This document shows, in pieces, positions 17,412 through 26,641 of a DNA stretch of 42,812 nt. The notes beneath the pieces were generated by a model, which ran no database searches, was not told where the DNA came from, and saw nothing but the letters and a program-made list of their open reading frames with translations. Positions within the stretch are counted from its first letter, which is position 1, and each line of letters opens with the position of its first letter. The translations under genes and the position numbers were made by a program. This DNA comes from an uncultured Acetobacteraceae bacterium (GTDB lineage: Bacteria; Pseudomonadota; Alphaproteobacteria; Acetobacterales; Acetobacteraceae): assembly GCA_903907955.1 (NCBI GenBank), contig CAIVPZ010000146.1, positions 1-42,812 of the forward strand. The letters run 5' to 3'.

Positions 17412-17444
17412 GAACCGTATGAGCGGCATCCCCGCATACGGCTC
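17412..17444 (-). ncRNA. Group II intron domain V-like hairpin (intron remnant)
   Basis: Read on the minus strand, a 33-nt hairpin has the domain V design: nine-pair lower stem GAGCCGTAT/ATACGGTTC including the conserved AGC triad, a two-nt bulge (TC), a GCGG/CCGC upper stem and a short loop. A GC-rich stem after it (17377-17410) could be domain VI. The loop is not a proper GNRA tetraloop, and no intron-encoded reverse transcriptase is visible upstream (17445-17650), so this is a 3' scar rather than an active intron. Apart from this hairpin and the promoter, 17297-17653 holds no gene. Confidence 0.55.
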
Positions 17445-17653
17445 CCACCTCGGCCTCCGACGCCCTTCACAGCGCGTGGAACGACACCATCCGTCCAGGA
17501 CCGCCCGACGGCTGAAGCCGTTATTCCGGCTCGGAGCCTTGGTGCCCATGGGTCGGCCGCATGGTCCGTACCCGGCGGCAACCTGTTAGGCCGGCGCAAA
17601 ATACCCAGATACAGCCCCGACCGGCGGAGTTTGCCGTTGGAGGGAGGAGCCTG

Positions 17654-18271
17654 ATGCGCACACGGCAACGGAGGGAATGGTTGCGGCCGGCCTTCGGTAT
17701 TGGCGTGGTGGTCTGGCTGATGACGGCGCTGCCGGCCGTGGCCGCGTCGCTCTACCGGATCGACCAGCGCTACGGCGTGATCAGTTTTTCGGTCGGCTCG
17801 CTCGGCCTGTTCACCACCGAGGGCCTGTTTCCGCGCTTCGAAGGCGAACTGCTGCTCGATACCGAGGCCCCGGAGCGCACGCATATCGACGTCACCATCG
17901 ACGCCGGCGCTGTCGCCATGCCGCTCCAGGACCAAGCCGATCTGCTGCGGTCGGATGCCTACTTCGATACCGCTCATTTTCCGGCGGAACACTTCGTCAG
18001 CACATCGATCCAGGTGCTCTCGCCGACCCATTTCGTCATTCATGGCCTGCTGCGCATTCGCGGCGTCGCCATGCCGCAGGACCTCGATGCCGTCGTGAAG
18101 GACCGCCATTTTGACCAGGAACGGCAGCTCGAAGTCGCCGACTTCGTGGTCACCGGCGATATCAAACGGTCCGCCTTCGGCATGGTTGCCGACCAGATCA
18201 TGGTCTCTGATACGGTACGGCTCGCCATCCGCATCCGCCTGACGGTCGGTGTCCAACCGCATGGCGAATGA
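17654..18271 (+). CDS. YceI family periplasmic protein
   Basis: A 205-residue protein with a signal peptide (basic start, hydrophobic FGIGVVVWLMTALPAVAA, cleavage near residue 32) and a YceI-like lipocalin-type domain beginning YRIDQRYGVISFSVGSLGL, with LRSDAYFDTAHFPAEHFVST near the middle. YceI proteins bind polyisoprenoids and often accompany cytochrome b561, as here. GGAGGGAGGAG lies just before ATG 17654, excluding the longer frame. It overlaps the cytochrome gene by 11 nt. Confidence 0.88.
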   Translation: MRTRQRREWLRPAFGIGVVVWLMTALPAVAASLYRIDQRYGVISFSVGSLGLFTTEGLFPRFEGELLLDTEAPERTHIDVTIDAGAVAMPLQDQADLLRSDAYFDTAHFPAEHFVSTSIQVLSPTHFVIHGLLRIRGVAMPQDLDAVVKDRHFDQERQLEVADFVVTGDIKRSAFGMVADQIMVSDTVRLAIRIRLTVGVQPHGE

Positions 18272-18815
18272 AACGGCCGCCGGCTGGAGCCGGCCGCAGC
18301 GGGTCCTGCACTGGACCATGGCGGCGCTGGTTCTGCTTGCCGTCCCGGTGGGCCTCATCATGACCGCGCTGCCCTTCCGGGAACTCCTGCTGAAATTCGT
18401 GCTTTACCAGTTGCACAAGACGCTTGGCCTCACGGTGTTCGTGCTTGTGCTTGCGCAACTGGCGCTGCACTGGCGGCGGGGCCGCCCCGCCTGGGACGCG
18501 GGCCTTCCGGCGTGGCAACGGCGCGCCGCCGTGGCGGTGCATGCCGCCCTGTTCAGCTTGCTGCTGCTGACCCCGCTGGCGGGCTACCTGACCGCCGCCA
18601 CAGCCCCCGCGAAGATTCCGACGCTGTTCCTGGGGGTGATCCCGGTGCCCCATCTGGTCGGCACCAACCCGGTGTGGTTCGGCGTGCTGCGGGAGGTTCA
18701 TGTTGCCTTGGCGACGCTGCTGGTGCTGCTGGCGTGCGGCCACGCCCTGATCGCCGTGCAGCATCACCTGAAAGGCCGGAACACGCTGATCCGGATGCTG
18801 AGAGCTTGTGAATGA
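18261..18815 (+). CDS. Cytochrome b561 family protein
   Basis: A 184-residue, four-helix dihaem membrane cytochrome: RVLHWTMAALVLLAVPVGL (first haem-ligand His), YQLHKTLGLTVFVLVLAQL (second), VHAALFSLLLLTPLAGYL and LREVHVALATLLVLLACGHA. It carries electrons in the inner membrane, probably from quinol to a periplasmic partner. The yceI-cybB pairing is common. ATG 18261 overlaps the yceI stop; GTG 18249 is an alternative. The last four codons (RACE) and the stop come from the 98-bp element inserted at 18802, so the native C-terminus has been replaced. Confidence 0.88.
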   Translation: MANETAAGWSRPQRVLHWTMAALVLLAVPVGLIMTALPFRELLLKFVLYQLHKTLGLTVFVLVLAQLALHWRRGRPAWDAGLPAWQRRAAVAVHAALFSLLLLTPLAGYLTAATAPAKIPTLFLGVIPVPHLVGTNPVWFGVLREVHVALATLLVLLACGHALIAVQHHLKGRNTLIRMLRACE

Positions 18816-18899
18816 ATGGCCGCGACGCTCCGGTCTGGCCGGAAATGCTCAACGATATCAGCGGGCGTTCATTCGCAGGTGCGATTGCTTCACAAGCTC
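18802..18899 (+). mobile_element. 98-bp miniature element, copy A
   Basis: Begins GAGCTTGTGAA and ends TTCACAAGCTC, an 11-bp terminal inverted repeat, with no coding capacity. TGA stands at its left (18799-18801); the right flank is CGG, so the duplication is not intact. It is nearly identical to the inverted copy at 19902-19999. A 3-bp TNA duplication is typical of some IS5-family (IS1031-type) elements, so it may be moved by such a transposase; none is in the window. It supplies the stop codon of the cytochrome b561 gene. Confidence 0.85.
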
Positions 18900-19027
18900 C
18901 GGGGGGCCAGGCCGGGTGTCACCCTTCCGCAGCCGTTCCGCGTCCTGGATCGCGGTTGCCGTTCAGGTCGTGATGCCGCCGTAATCGCCGCCGATCGTGG
19001 CAGCCTGCACTGATCCTGCCTCTGGCG

Positions 19028-19852
19028 TCAGTTCACGGCCTCGCCGGGGTAGACGCCGAAAATGTCGTCGCGCTTCAGCCAGCCGCGATAGTCGCCCACC
19101 TGCACCTCGCACCAGGCGGCATGCGCCTCGCAGGCGCGCAGGCGGCCCACCACGCCCGGGTGCAACCGCGCCACCACCGCGGAATCCTCCGAGGCCGCGC
19201 GGCGCAGAGTCCGCTCGCTGCCCTTCACCACGAAACTGCGCCGGCCGGTGAGGTTGGCCTGGTGCACCCAGCCCTTCACCCCGTCCTGGTCCTCCACCAG
19301 CCGCCAGACCTCGTACTCGCGCTCGATCTGCACCGGCAGGTCATGCCGACGGTAGACCCATTCGATCGGATAGCGGGTGCCGGGGCCCTTGCGCAGGTTG
19401 ACCTCGTCGGATTTCAGGCTGGCCCAGCGCGGCAGCGGCAGGCCGGTCATGCCGCCCTTCGGCGGCTCCGCCGTGGCGCCCTTCTGGGGTTCCGCCGCGG
19501 TCCCCTTCGGCGGCTCCGCCACGGCAGCGGCCCTGGCTGGCTCGGCCGGTTCGGCCGACCTGGCGGCGGCGCCCTGCCTGGCCGGGGCCGGCTTCAGGGC
19601 ATGCGCGTTGGGGGAGGCGGTCACCACCGGCGCGGACGGGGCTTTGCCGGCCGGCGTGCCCTGGCCGCCCGATCCTTGGGCATGGGTGCCTTGGGCATGG
19701 GTGCTTTGGGCCGGCGCCGGATGCGGCTTCGCCCGCTCGCCAGCCGCCGGCTGGCTGGCCGACCCGGACTGCGCCGGCGTCTGCCCCGTGGCCGCCGGCG
19801 TTCCGAGCAGCACCGCCAGCAAAACGGTCAACATGATGGACAGGGCGTTCAT
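19028..19852 (-). CDS. SH3-domain secreted protein with low-complexity linker
   Basis: A 274-residue protein with a signal peptide (MNALSIMLTVLLAVLLGTPA) and a long Ala/Pro/Gly/Lys linker with short tandem repeats (THAQG; EPPKGG-type units). The C-terminal 130 residues hold bacterial SH3 modules: DEVNLRKGPGTRYPIEWVYR, then VKGWVHQANLTGRRSFVV and a second unit ending YRGWLKRDDIFGVYPGE. Such SH3_4-type proteins bind cell-wall or periplasmic ligands and are frequent in alphaproteobacteria. It is bracketed by inverted copies of the 98-bp element. Confidence 0.85.
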   Translation of the reverse strand: MNALSIMLTVLLAVLLGTPAATGQTPAQSGSASQPAAGERAKPHPAPAQSTHAQGTHAQGSGGQGTPAGKAPSAPVVTASPNAHALKPAPARQGAAARSAEPAEPARAAAVAEPPKGTAAEPQKGATAEPPKGGMTGLPLPRWASLKSDEVNLRKGPGTRYPIEWVYRRHDLPVQIEREYEVWRLVEDQDGVKGWVHQANLTGRRSFVVKGSERTLRRAASEDSAVVARLHPGVVGRLRACEAHAAWCEVQVGDYRGWLKRDDIFGVYPGEAVN

Positions 19853-19901
19853 GGCCGCATCCGTGCCAACCGGAGCCGCGCCGGGTCAAGCGGGAAGCTC
19901 A

Positions 19902-19999
19902 GAGCTTGTGAAGCAATCGAACCTGCGCATGAAAGCCCGCTGATATCATTGAGCGTTGCCGGCTGCATCGGAACGTCGCGGGCATTCATTCACAAACTT
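19902..19999 (-). mobile_element. 98-bp miniature element, copy B (inverted)
   Basis: The reverse complement matches copy A along all 98 bp with a limited number of substitutions, including TATCATTGAGC against TATCGTTGAGC. Both sides carry TCA on the plus strand (19899-19901 and 20000-20002), a clean 3-bp target duplication. The right-hand one is also the stop codon (TGA on the minus strand) of the DsrE-like gene. Confidence 0.87.
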
Positions 20000-20395
20000 T
20001 CAGAGGGATATGATCTGCCCGCCGGCGGCAGCCTCCAGGAAGCTCGCCACCCCGGCCACCTCGACCCCCGGCAGCAGCAGCGCGGGGTCGAGGGCATCGA
20101 TCCGCAGCCCGGCCTCACAGGCAATCAGCCGGACCCCGAGTTCGGCCGCCGACTCCCGCAGCTCACCGATGCCGGCGACCCCGCGCGCCCGGATGCCCGC
20201 GTCGCGGCCGGCCTCCTGCAATCCCGACCAGTCCGTGCACAGCGCCAGGCAGCCGGCGCCGGTGGCGAACAGCACCACGCGCCGCCCCAGCGCCGCCGCG
20301 GCGGCGGCGAGAACAAATGCGTAATGGGCATGCTCGTGAGTGCCGGAGATCAGCAGGATGCCGAGCGGTGCGGCGGCAGCAGGTTCAGTTGACAC
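20000..20395 (-). CDS. DsrE family protein
   Basis: A 131-residue small alpha/beta protein: LGILLISGTHEHAHYAFVLA, ALGRRVVLFATGAGCLAL, then a C-terminal LRIDALDPALLLPGVEVAGV. This matches DsrE/DsrF-like proteins of sulfur handling, though the conserved persulfide cysteine region is not certain. The start is GTG and overlaps the moeB stop by 11 nt, so the pair is translationally coupled, consistent with a sulfur-carrier role. The stop codon coincides with the target duplication of the adjoining 98-bp element, so the native C-terminus may have been altered. Confidence 0.75.
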   Translation of the reverse strand: MSTEPAAAAPLGILLISGTHEHAHYAFVLAAAAAALGRRVVLFATGAGCLALCTDWSGLQEAGRDAGIRARGVAGIGELRESAAELGVRLIACEAGLRIDALDPALLLPGVEVAGVASFLEAAAGGQIISL

Positions 20396-21203
20396 AGGTT
20401 GATCCCTCCGTGGCGGCGTGGGCGGACAGGTCGTGCAGCGTGGCGTTCAGGCCGCAGGCGGTGCAGGCCGGATCGGGATGCAGGCGCACGTTGCGGAAGC
20501 GGGTGGCCAGCGCGTCCCAGATCAGCAGCCGGCCGGCGAGGCTCTCGCCGATGCCCAGGATTTCCTTCAGCACCTCGGTTGCCTGCAGCGTGCCCATCAC
20601 CCCGGTGACCACGCCCAGCACCCCGGCCTCGGCACAACCCGCCACCAGTCCGGGCGGCGGCGGCTCGGGATGGAGGCACCGGTAGCACGGGCCGCCGGCA
20701 TGCGGCCGGAACACCGAAAGCTGGCCCTCGAAGCGCAGCACCGCCGCCGAAACCAGGGTGCGCCGCGCCAGCACGCAGGCATCGGCGACCAGGAACCGGG
20801 CGGCGAAATTGTCGGTGCCGTCGCAAACGATGTCATAACCGGCGACCAGTTCCAGCGCGTTCGCCGGCGTGAGCCGCCCGCGATGGAGAACCAGCTGCAC
20901 CTTCGGATTGATGGCGCGCGCCGCCAGCGCCGCGGACTCCACCTTCGCCGTGCCGATCCGGTCGGTGGTATGGGCGATCTGGCGCTGCAGGTTGGACAGT
21001 TCCACCACATCGCCGTCGATCACGCCGATGCGCCCCACCCCGGCGGCCGCGAGGTAGAGTAGAAGCGGGCTGCCCAGCCCGCCGGCGCCGACCACCAGCA
21101 CGCTCGCCGCCCGCAGCCTGGCCTGGCCGGTGCCGCCGACCTCGGCCAGCAGGATGTGGCGGGCGTAGCGGTTTATTTCGTCGTCGTCGAAATCGAGACT
21201 CAT
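20385..21203 (-). CDS. moeB: MoeB/ThiF-type adenylyltransferase
   Basis: A 272-residue E1-like enzyme that adenylates the C-terminal glycine of a sulfur-carrier protein (MoaD or ThiS). [18 protein letters not shown] at the N-terminus, ATP-binding [21 protein letters not shown], the [11 protein letters not shown] segment, [10 protein letters not shown] and two Zn-binding Cys pairs (CYRCLHPEP and CTACG) are present. There is no C-terminal rhodanese domain. ATG 21203 is preferred over the frame opening at 21245. It is divergent from queC and coupled to the DsrE-like gene. Confidence 0.9.
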   Translation of the reverse strand: MSLDFDDDEINRYARHILLAEVGGTGQARLRAASVLVVGAGGLGSPLLLYLAAAGVGRIGVIDGDVVELSNLQRQIAHTTDRIGTAKVESAALAARAINPKVQLVLHRGRLTPANALELVAGYDIVCDGTDNFAARFLVADACVLARRTLVSAAVLRFEGQLSVFRPHAGGPCYRCLHPEPPPPGLVAGCAEAGVLGVVTGVMGTLQATEVLKEILGIGESLAGRLLIWDALATRFRNVRLHPDPACTACGLNATLHDLSAHAATEGSTCVN

Positions 21204-21266
21204 GTTTCCATCATAGGCGGCGGCGGCCATGCGACGAAGCCACATTCACGGGATGCGAGGATTGTG

Positions 21267-21974
21267 ATGTCCGATACCGATCAGGCGCTGGTGCTGTTCT
21301 CCGGCGGCCAGGACTCCGCCACCTGCCTGGCCTGGGCGCTGGCGCGGTTCGCCCGCGTCGAGACCGTCGGTTTCGCCTATGGCCAGCGCCATGCCGTCGA
21401 GCTGGCCTGCCGCGAGCCGGTGCGGCAGGGACTGGCCGCGCTGGCGGACTGGGGCGGACGGCTCGGGCCGGACCACATGGTTGACCTCGGCGCCTCGCTG
21501 GCCGGCATCGGCGCCACGGCGCTGACCTCGGATGCCGAAATCCGCATGACGGCGGAGGGGCTGCCGAGCACCTTCGTGCCCGGCCGCAACCTCGTTTTCC
21601 TGGCCTATGCGGCGGCGGTGGCCTATCGCCGCGGCCTGCGCCGCATCGTCGCCGGCATGTGCGAGACCGACTATTCCGGCTACCCGGACTGCCGCGACGA
21701 CACGCTCAAGGCGATGCAGGTGGCGCTCAACCTGGGCATGCAGCGCCGCTTCGTGGTCGAGACGCCGCTGATGTGGGTGGACAAGGCGGCCACCTGGCAA
21801 CTCGCCGAAGACCTGGGCGGCGCGCCCCTGCTCGAGCTGATCGTCGAGCATACGCATAGCTGCTATCGCGGCGACCGCGCGAATCGGCACGATTGGGGCT
21901 ATGGCTGCGCAAGCTGCCCGGCGTGTGACCTGCGCGCCGCCGGCTGGCGACGTTGGCGAGAGGAGCGCATTTGA
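21267..21974 (+). CDS. queC: 7-cyano-7-deazaguanine synthase QueC
   Basis: A 235-residue ATP-dependent enzyme that makes preQ0 from 7-carboxy-7-deazaguanine. The PP-loop is [16 protein letters not shown] (S12-S17), with [27 protein letters not shown] and [12 protein letters not shown] as in E. coli QueC. The Zn site is [22 protein letters not shown]; it carries about five extra residues after the first cysteine. No preQ1 riboswitch is visible upstream and no queD/queE is nearby. Its stop overlaps the TTG start of the next gene, making it the first gene of a nuclease operon. Confidence 0.92.
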   Translation: MSDTDQALVLFSGGQDSATCLAWALARFARVETVGFAYGQRHAVELACREPVRQGLAALADWGGRLGPDHMVDLGASLAGIGATALTSDAEIRMTAEGLPSTFVPGRNLVFLAYAAAVAYRRGLRRIVAGMCETDYSGYPDCRDDTLKAMQVALNLGMQRRFVVETPLMWVDKAATWQLAEDLGGAPLLELIVEHTHSCYRGDRANRHDWGYGCASCPACDLRAAGWRRWREERI

Positions 21975-23209
21975 CCATCCGGTTCCTGCATGCGGCCGAC
22001 ATCCACCTCGACAGCCCGTTGCGCGGGCTGGAGGCCGACCCGGGCGCGCCGGCGGAACTTATCCGCGGCGCCACGCGGCGCGCGCTGGGCAAGCTCGTCC
22101 AGCTGGCGTTGGCCGAGGACGTGGCCTTCCTGCTGATCGCCGGCGACATCTACGACGGCGACTGGCCGGATTACGGCACCGGCCTGTTCTTCGCCGCCCA
22201 GATGGCGCAGCTGACCCGGGCCGGCAAGAAGGTGATCGCGGTGCGCGGCAACCACGACGCGCAGAACCGAATCACCCGCTCCTTGCGGCTGCCCGAAGGC
22301 TTGCGGGTGCTCGATCACCGCAGGCCCGAGACGGTGGAACTGCCGGAGCTGGGCCTTGCCGTGCACGGCCAGAGTTTTGCCGAGCAGGCGGTGAGCGAGA
22401 ACCTGGTGCGCGGTTACCCGCGCGCCCTGGCGGGGCGGGTGAACATAGGTATGCTGCATACCTGTCTCGAGCAGGTGGGTGGCCCGCACCCGCGCTACGC
22501 CCCGTGCACCCGCGCAGAACTGGAATCGTTCGGCTATGACTACTGGGCGCTCGGCCACATCCACGCCCGCGAGGTGGTCAGCACCAATCCTTGGATCGTC
22601 TTTCCCGGCAATCTGCAGGGGCGGCACATCAACGAACCGGGGCCGAAGGGGGCCACGCTGGTAACCGTGAGCGAGGGGCGGGTAGTCGCCGCGGAGCACC
22701 GCACGGTGGACGATTTCCGCTGGTCCCGGGTGGCCGCCGACGTGACCGGCTGCGCGACCGAAGAGGCCCTGCTGGCGCGGGTGCAACCCGTCCTGGAAGC
22801 GGCGCTGGACGCGGCCGGGGGGCGCGGGCTGGCGGTTCGGATGAGTTTGGAAGGTTCGACTGCGCTGCAAGGCGTGCTGGCTGCGGCGGCGCTGAAGGAA
22901 AAAATCCTGAACGAGGCGCGGCAGCTTTCTCCGCTGCTTTGGATTGAGGGCGTCGAACTGAACACCCGCCAGGTGCGCCCGCCGCTGGAGGATCGCTGCG
23001 ATTCGCTCGGTGCTTTGGCGCGGCGCATCGAGGCGCTTGCTCAAACCCCGCCCGACGACCTGCTCGGCAACTGGCCGTCGCAACTGCTGGAAAAGCTGCT
23101 GGAAAGGTTGCCGCCCGGGGTGCTGCCCCCCGACCATCCACTGCACGATCCGGCGCAGGTGCTGGCGCGGGCGCGCGATCTGCTGCTGGCGCGACTGGCG
23201 GAGGGCTGA
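21971..23209 (+). CDS. YhaO-like DNA repair metallophosphoesterase (SbcD/Mre11 family)
   Basis: A 412-residue calcineurin-like phosphoesterase. The metal-site motifs are in order: [46 protein letters not shown] and [10 protein letters not shown]. The family cuts DNA ends or hairpins with an SMC-like ATPase partner. The likely start is TTG 21971, 5 nt after GAGGAG and overlapping the queC stop; a TTG at 21953 is possible. Immediately followed by the ATPase gene with no gap (TGA-ATG). Confidence 0.88.
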   Translation: MTIRFLHAADIHLDSPLRGLEADPGAPAELIRGATRRALGKLVQLALAEDVAFLLIAGDIYDGDWPDYGTGLFFAAQMAQLTRAGKKVIAVRGNHDAQNRITRSLRLPEGLRVLDHRRPETVELPELGLAVHGQSFAEQAVSENLVRGYPRALAGRVNIGMLHTCLEQVGGPHPRYAPCTRAELESFGYDYWALGHIHAREVVSTNPWIVFPGNLQGRHINEPGPKGATLVTVSEGRVVAAEHRTVDDFRWSRVAADVTGCATEEALLARVQPVLEAALDAAGGRGLAVRMSLEGSTALQGVLAAAALKEKILNEARQLSPLLWIEGVELNTRQVRPPLEDRCDSLGALARRIEALAQTPPDDLLGNWPSQLLEKLLERLPPGVLPPDHPLHDPAQVLARARDLLLARLAEG

Positions 23210-26200
23210 ATGCGGCTCGAATTGCTCGCGCTCGACTGCTACGGCCCGTTCCTGCGCCAGGAGCTTGTCTTCGATACGCTGCCGGGGCGGATCAACCTGC
23301 TGGTTGCCCCGAACGGCGCCGGAAAATCCGTGCTGCGCACGGCGTTCGGCGACCTGCTGTTCGACCTTGCGCACCAGAGTCCGATGACTTTTGCCCACCC
23401 CGCGTCACGGCTGCGGCTGACCGCGCGGGTGCGGCTGCCCGACGGCGGCACGCGGCTGTTGGTGCGGCGCAAGGGCCAGGGCAACACGCTCTCGGACGGG
23501 GCCGCGCCGATTCCGCAGGAGGACCTGCGCCGGCTGTTCGGCGGGGCGGATGCGCGGCTTTTCCGTGATCTGTTCGCGCTGGACAGCCACGGGCTGCGTG
23601 AAGGCGGGGCGCTGCTCAGCCGCTCCTCCGGGCGGCTCGGGCACATGCTGCTGGCCGGCAGCGGCGGTCTCGGCCATGTGCAGAGGCTGCTGGAGGCGCT
23701 GGTCCGCGATCGTGATGCGATCGGCCGCGCCGACCTGCGCCAGACCGCAAAACCGCTTTGGGGCGCAGCCGAGCAGGCCCGCGAAGCGGGGCGCAGCCTG
23801 GCACAGACGGCGTTGCGGCCTGATGCCTGGCTGGCCATGGAAAAACGGGCCGCGGAAGCCGACCGCCAGCTTGCCGCGCTGCGCGAGGAGCGGATGGCGG
23901 TGGACGCCGAACTGGTTCGGGCGACCGCGTTGTGCGCCGTGCGGCCCTGGCTGGCGCGGCGCGACGCGGCGCTCGCCGTGCTGGCGGAGGCCGCCGACGT
24001 GCCGCGCCTCGAACCGGGGTTCGAGGCGCGCTGGCGACGGGCCGTGGAAGAAGCGTCGCGCACCGCCGCCGCCGCCGCCGAGAACGCGCGCCACGCTGCC
24101 GAGGCCAAGGCGGCAGTGGCGGAACAGATGCCCGACACCACGATGTTGGCGGCGGCGGAGGCCATCGAGGCGGTGTTGCAGGACGCGGTGACGGCGCGCA
24201 ACGCCACCCGCGACCTGCCCGAAGTGGCGGAAAAGGCGCGCCAGGCCACGGCCGCAGCGGCGCGGCTGCGCAGCGATCTGGGCTGGGATGCTGCCGTGGC
24301 CGTGCCCCCGGCGCCCGCCGTGCGGGCGGCAAGGGATCGGATCGCCGGGCTCGCCGGGCTGCGCGGGTCGGTGGAGACCGCCGACACTGAGGCGATCGCG
24401 GCGCAGGCGCAACTGGAACGGGCGCGGGCCGAGCTGGCGGCACTGCCCGAGGCGGCGGACCCGGCAGCGCTGGCAGCGCTGGTGCAGGAGGTGCGGGGCG
24501 CCGGTCTGCTCGCGCGGCTGGAGACACTGCGGCGGACCCGGCTCGATGCCGCGGCGGAACTGGCGCGCGCACTGGCACGACTGCCGGAACGGATGGCGAC
24601 GCGCGCGGCGTTGGCGGCGACCGGGGCGCCGCCCGAAGCGGTGCTGACGGCCCGCGAGGCGGAACTCGGGGCAGCCGAGACGGCGCATCGCGACGCACTG
24701 CGCGAATGCCAGCGGCTGGCGGGCGAGCTTGCCGGCAAGCGGCGTGCCCTGGAAACGCTGCGCCGGGACGCCGCCCTGCCGGCGGCCGGGGCGCTGGCGG
24801 CGGCACGGGCCTTGCGCGACTCGCTGTGGGACAGGGTCGCGGCCGGCGGCCAGGATTTCCTGTCCGTCGAGCGCGCGTTCCGGCACGCCGACGCCGTCGC
24901 CGACGCGTTGCTGCGCCACGCCGGCGAGGCGGCGCGGGCAGAGGCGCTGGATCGGGAAATCGCCGGCCTCGTGGCGCTCGCCGACGCGGCCGAGGCGGCC
25001 CGCGCCGGCTCGGCGGCAGCGCTGGATGCGGCGCGCGGGCGGCTGGCGGTGCTGGCAGAGCAGGCGGGCGGCGGCGACGAGGCGCTGCCGGCGGCGTTGC
25101 GCGCGTTGCTGGCGCGGCGCGAGGCGGCGCTGGACAGGGCGGTCGATCTCGACCGGGCGACGGAGGAGGAAGCGGCGGCCGAGGCGGCGCTGGCGACGGC
25201 GCGGCAGAGGCTTGCGCTGGCGCTGGACGCGGACGGCGAGGTGCCGGCGCTGCTGGAACGCGCCGAGACACGTGTCGAAGCGGCGCGGGAAGCTGCGCGT
25301 GAGCGCAAGGCGGCGCTGAAGGAACTGCGCGAGGCCGAGCGCACGGCAGCGGAGCGGGATGCGGCGGCCGTGCGCAAGCGGGCGGAACTGGCGGCGTGGC
25401 TGGAAACCTGGCGGGCCATGGTGTCTGGCCTTGCCCGCCCGGCAGGCGAGCCGCCCGAGACGACCGGGGCGGCGCTGGCCCTGGTGGACGAGCTGCGCCG
25501 GCAGGAGGCCGCCGCGGTGAGTGACGGCGCGCGGGTGCGGACCATGCAGGCGGCGGTGGACGGGTTCGCCAGCCGCATGGCGGCGCTGTGTGCCCGCGCG
25601 GCGCCGGCGCTCGCCGCGCTGCCGCCGCAGGACGCGGCGGCGCAACTCCGCGGCATGCTGAAGGCGCAACAGGCGGAGGCGGCCCGCCAGCAGGCGCTCA
25701 CCGAGCGCTACGCCAGGGCGCGCGACGCGGCGGCGGCACAGCTTGCGGCGGCAACCGAGGCGGCGGGGGCGCTGGCGGCACTGCGCATGGCGCTGCGGGC
25801 CGACGATGACGCGGCGGCCGAGGCCCAGCTTCGCCAGGTCGCCCGCGTCGCCGCGGCGGAGGCGGATCTGGCCGAGGCGCGGAGACATATTCTCGGGCAG
25901 GGTGGCGGACGATCGGAAGCGGTGCTTGAGGCGCTGGTGGCGGGGCGGTGCCGCGAGGACGACGATGCGGAAATGGCGCGTCTCGAGGCCCGCCAGCGTG
26001 AGCTTGGGCCGCTGATGGAAGCGGCCGCGGCGGACGCGCGCAGCGCCGCCGAGGCGCGTGACCGGGCAGGCGAGGGCGAGGATGCGCAGGACGCCGCGGC
26101 GCGGCGCGAGGCGGCGCTGGCCACGCTCGCCCGCCACACCGAGGAGGCGCTGGTGCTGCACGCCGCCGCCAGCCTGCTGCGCGCCGGGCTGGAGGCGGGA

Positions 26201-26641
26201 CGCGACGAGGCCGGGTCGCAGGCCGTCGCGCGCATCGGTGCGGTGTTTCGTGACCTGACCTGCGGCGTGCATGCGGGCGTCGCGGTGCAGGATGACGGCA
26301 CCGATCGGGTGCTGGTGGCGCTGGAGGCGGACGGGACGGCCTGCAAGCAGGTGGATGCGTTATCCGAGGGCACGCGCGATCAGCTGTTCCTGGCGCTGCG
26401 GATCGCCGCCCTGGAAGCCTATGTGCGGACGAATCCGCCCCTGCCGTTCATCGCCGACGACGTGCTGCAGACCTTCGACGATGCGCGTGCCCTGGCGGCG
26501 CTGCGGGCGTTGCTGGACCTGTCCGCCCATGTGCAGGTGATCGTGTTGACCCATCATCCGCATGTGCAGGCACTGGCGGCCCGGCTGCCCGCCGGCGTTG
26601 TGCATACGCTGGTACTGTCTGACCTGGCTGAAGCGGCGTGA
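23210..26641 (+). CDS. YhaN-like SMC/Rad50-type ATPase
   Basis: A 1143-residue ATPase with a split nucleotide-binding head. The N-terminal MRLELLALDCYGPFLRQEL and Walker A VAPNGAGKSVL (the usual first Gly is Ala), then an ALFRDLFALDSHGLREGG segment typical of YhaN. About 800 residues of Ala/Glu/Arg-rich coiled coil follow. The C-terminal head has the signature LSEGTRDQLFLALRIAALE, Walker B PFIADDVLQTFDDAR and the VIVLTHHPH histidine. It should form a DNA-tethering complex with the YhaO-like nuclease upstream. Coupled at both ends (TGA-ATG upstream; GTGA overlap with rmuC). Confidence 0.9.
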   Translation: MRLELLALDCYGPFLRQELVFDTLPGRINLLVAPNGAGKSVLRTAFGDLLFDLAHQSPMTFAHPASRLRLTARVRLPDGGTRLLVRRKGQGNTLSDGAAPIPQEDLRRLFGGADARLFRDLFALDSHGLREGGALLSRSSGRLGHMLLAGSGGLGHVQRLLEALVRDRDAIGRADLRQTAKPLWGAAEQAREAGRSLAQTALRPDAWLAMEKRAAEADRQLAALREERMAVDAELVRATALCAVRPWLARRDAALAVLAEAADVPRLEPGFEARWRRAVEEASRTAAAAAENARHAAEAKAAVAEQMPDTTMLAAAEAIEAVLQDAVTARNATRDLPEVAEKARQATAAAARLRSDLGWDAAVAVPPAPAVRAARDRIAGLAGLRGSVETADTEAIAAQAQLERARAELAALPEAADPAALAALVQEVRGAGLLARLETLRRTRLDAAAELARALARLPERMATRAALAATGAPPEAVLTAREAELGAAETAHRDALRECQRLAGELAGKRRALETLRRDAALPAAGALAAARALRDSLWDRVAAGGQDFLSVERAFRHADAVADALLRHAGEAARAEALDREIAGLVALADAAEAARAGSAAALDAARGRLAVLAEQAGGGDEALPAALRALLARREAALDRAVDLDRATEEEAAAEAALATARQRLALALDADGEVPALLERAETRVEAAREAARERKAALKELREAERTAAERDAAAVRKRAELAAWLETWRAMVSGLARPAGEPPETTGAALALVDELRRQEAAAVSDGARVRTMQAAVDGFASRMAALCARAAPALAALPPQDAAAQLRGMLKAQQAEAARQQALTERYARARDAAAAQLAAATEAAGALAALRMALRADDDAAAEAQLRQVARVAAAEADLAEARRHILGQGGGRSEAVLEALVAGRCREDDDAEMARLEARQRELGPLMEAAAADARSAAEARDRAGEGEDAQDAAARREAALATLARHTEEALVLHAAASLLRAGLEAGRDEAGSQAVARIGAVFRDLTCGVHAGVAVQDDGTDRVLVALEADGTACKQVDALSEGTRDQLFLALRIAALEAYVRTNPPLPFIADDVLQTFDDARALAALRALLDLSAHVQVIVLTHHPHVQALAARLPAGVVHTLVLSDLAEAA

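Noticed and set aside
17445-17650. Intron-encoded reverse transcriptase or retron upstream of the domain V-like hairpin
   Set aside because: No frame shows the YADD motif or other RT blocks.
21204-21266. Possible preQ1 riboswitch before queC
   Set aside because: The divergent interval is only 63 bp and shows no pseudoknot-like C-rich/A-rich pattern.
23239-26272. Very long antisense frames (820 and 955 codons) opposite the YhaN-like gene
   Set aside because: High-GC shadow frames; composition is arginine/alanine/serine-rich with no domain, while the plus frame has full ATPase motifs.
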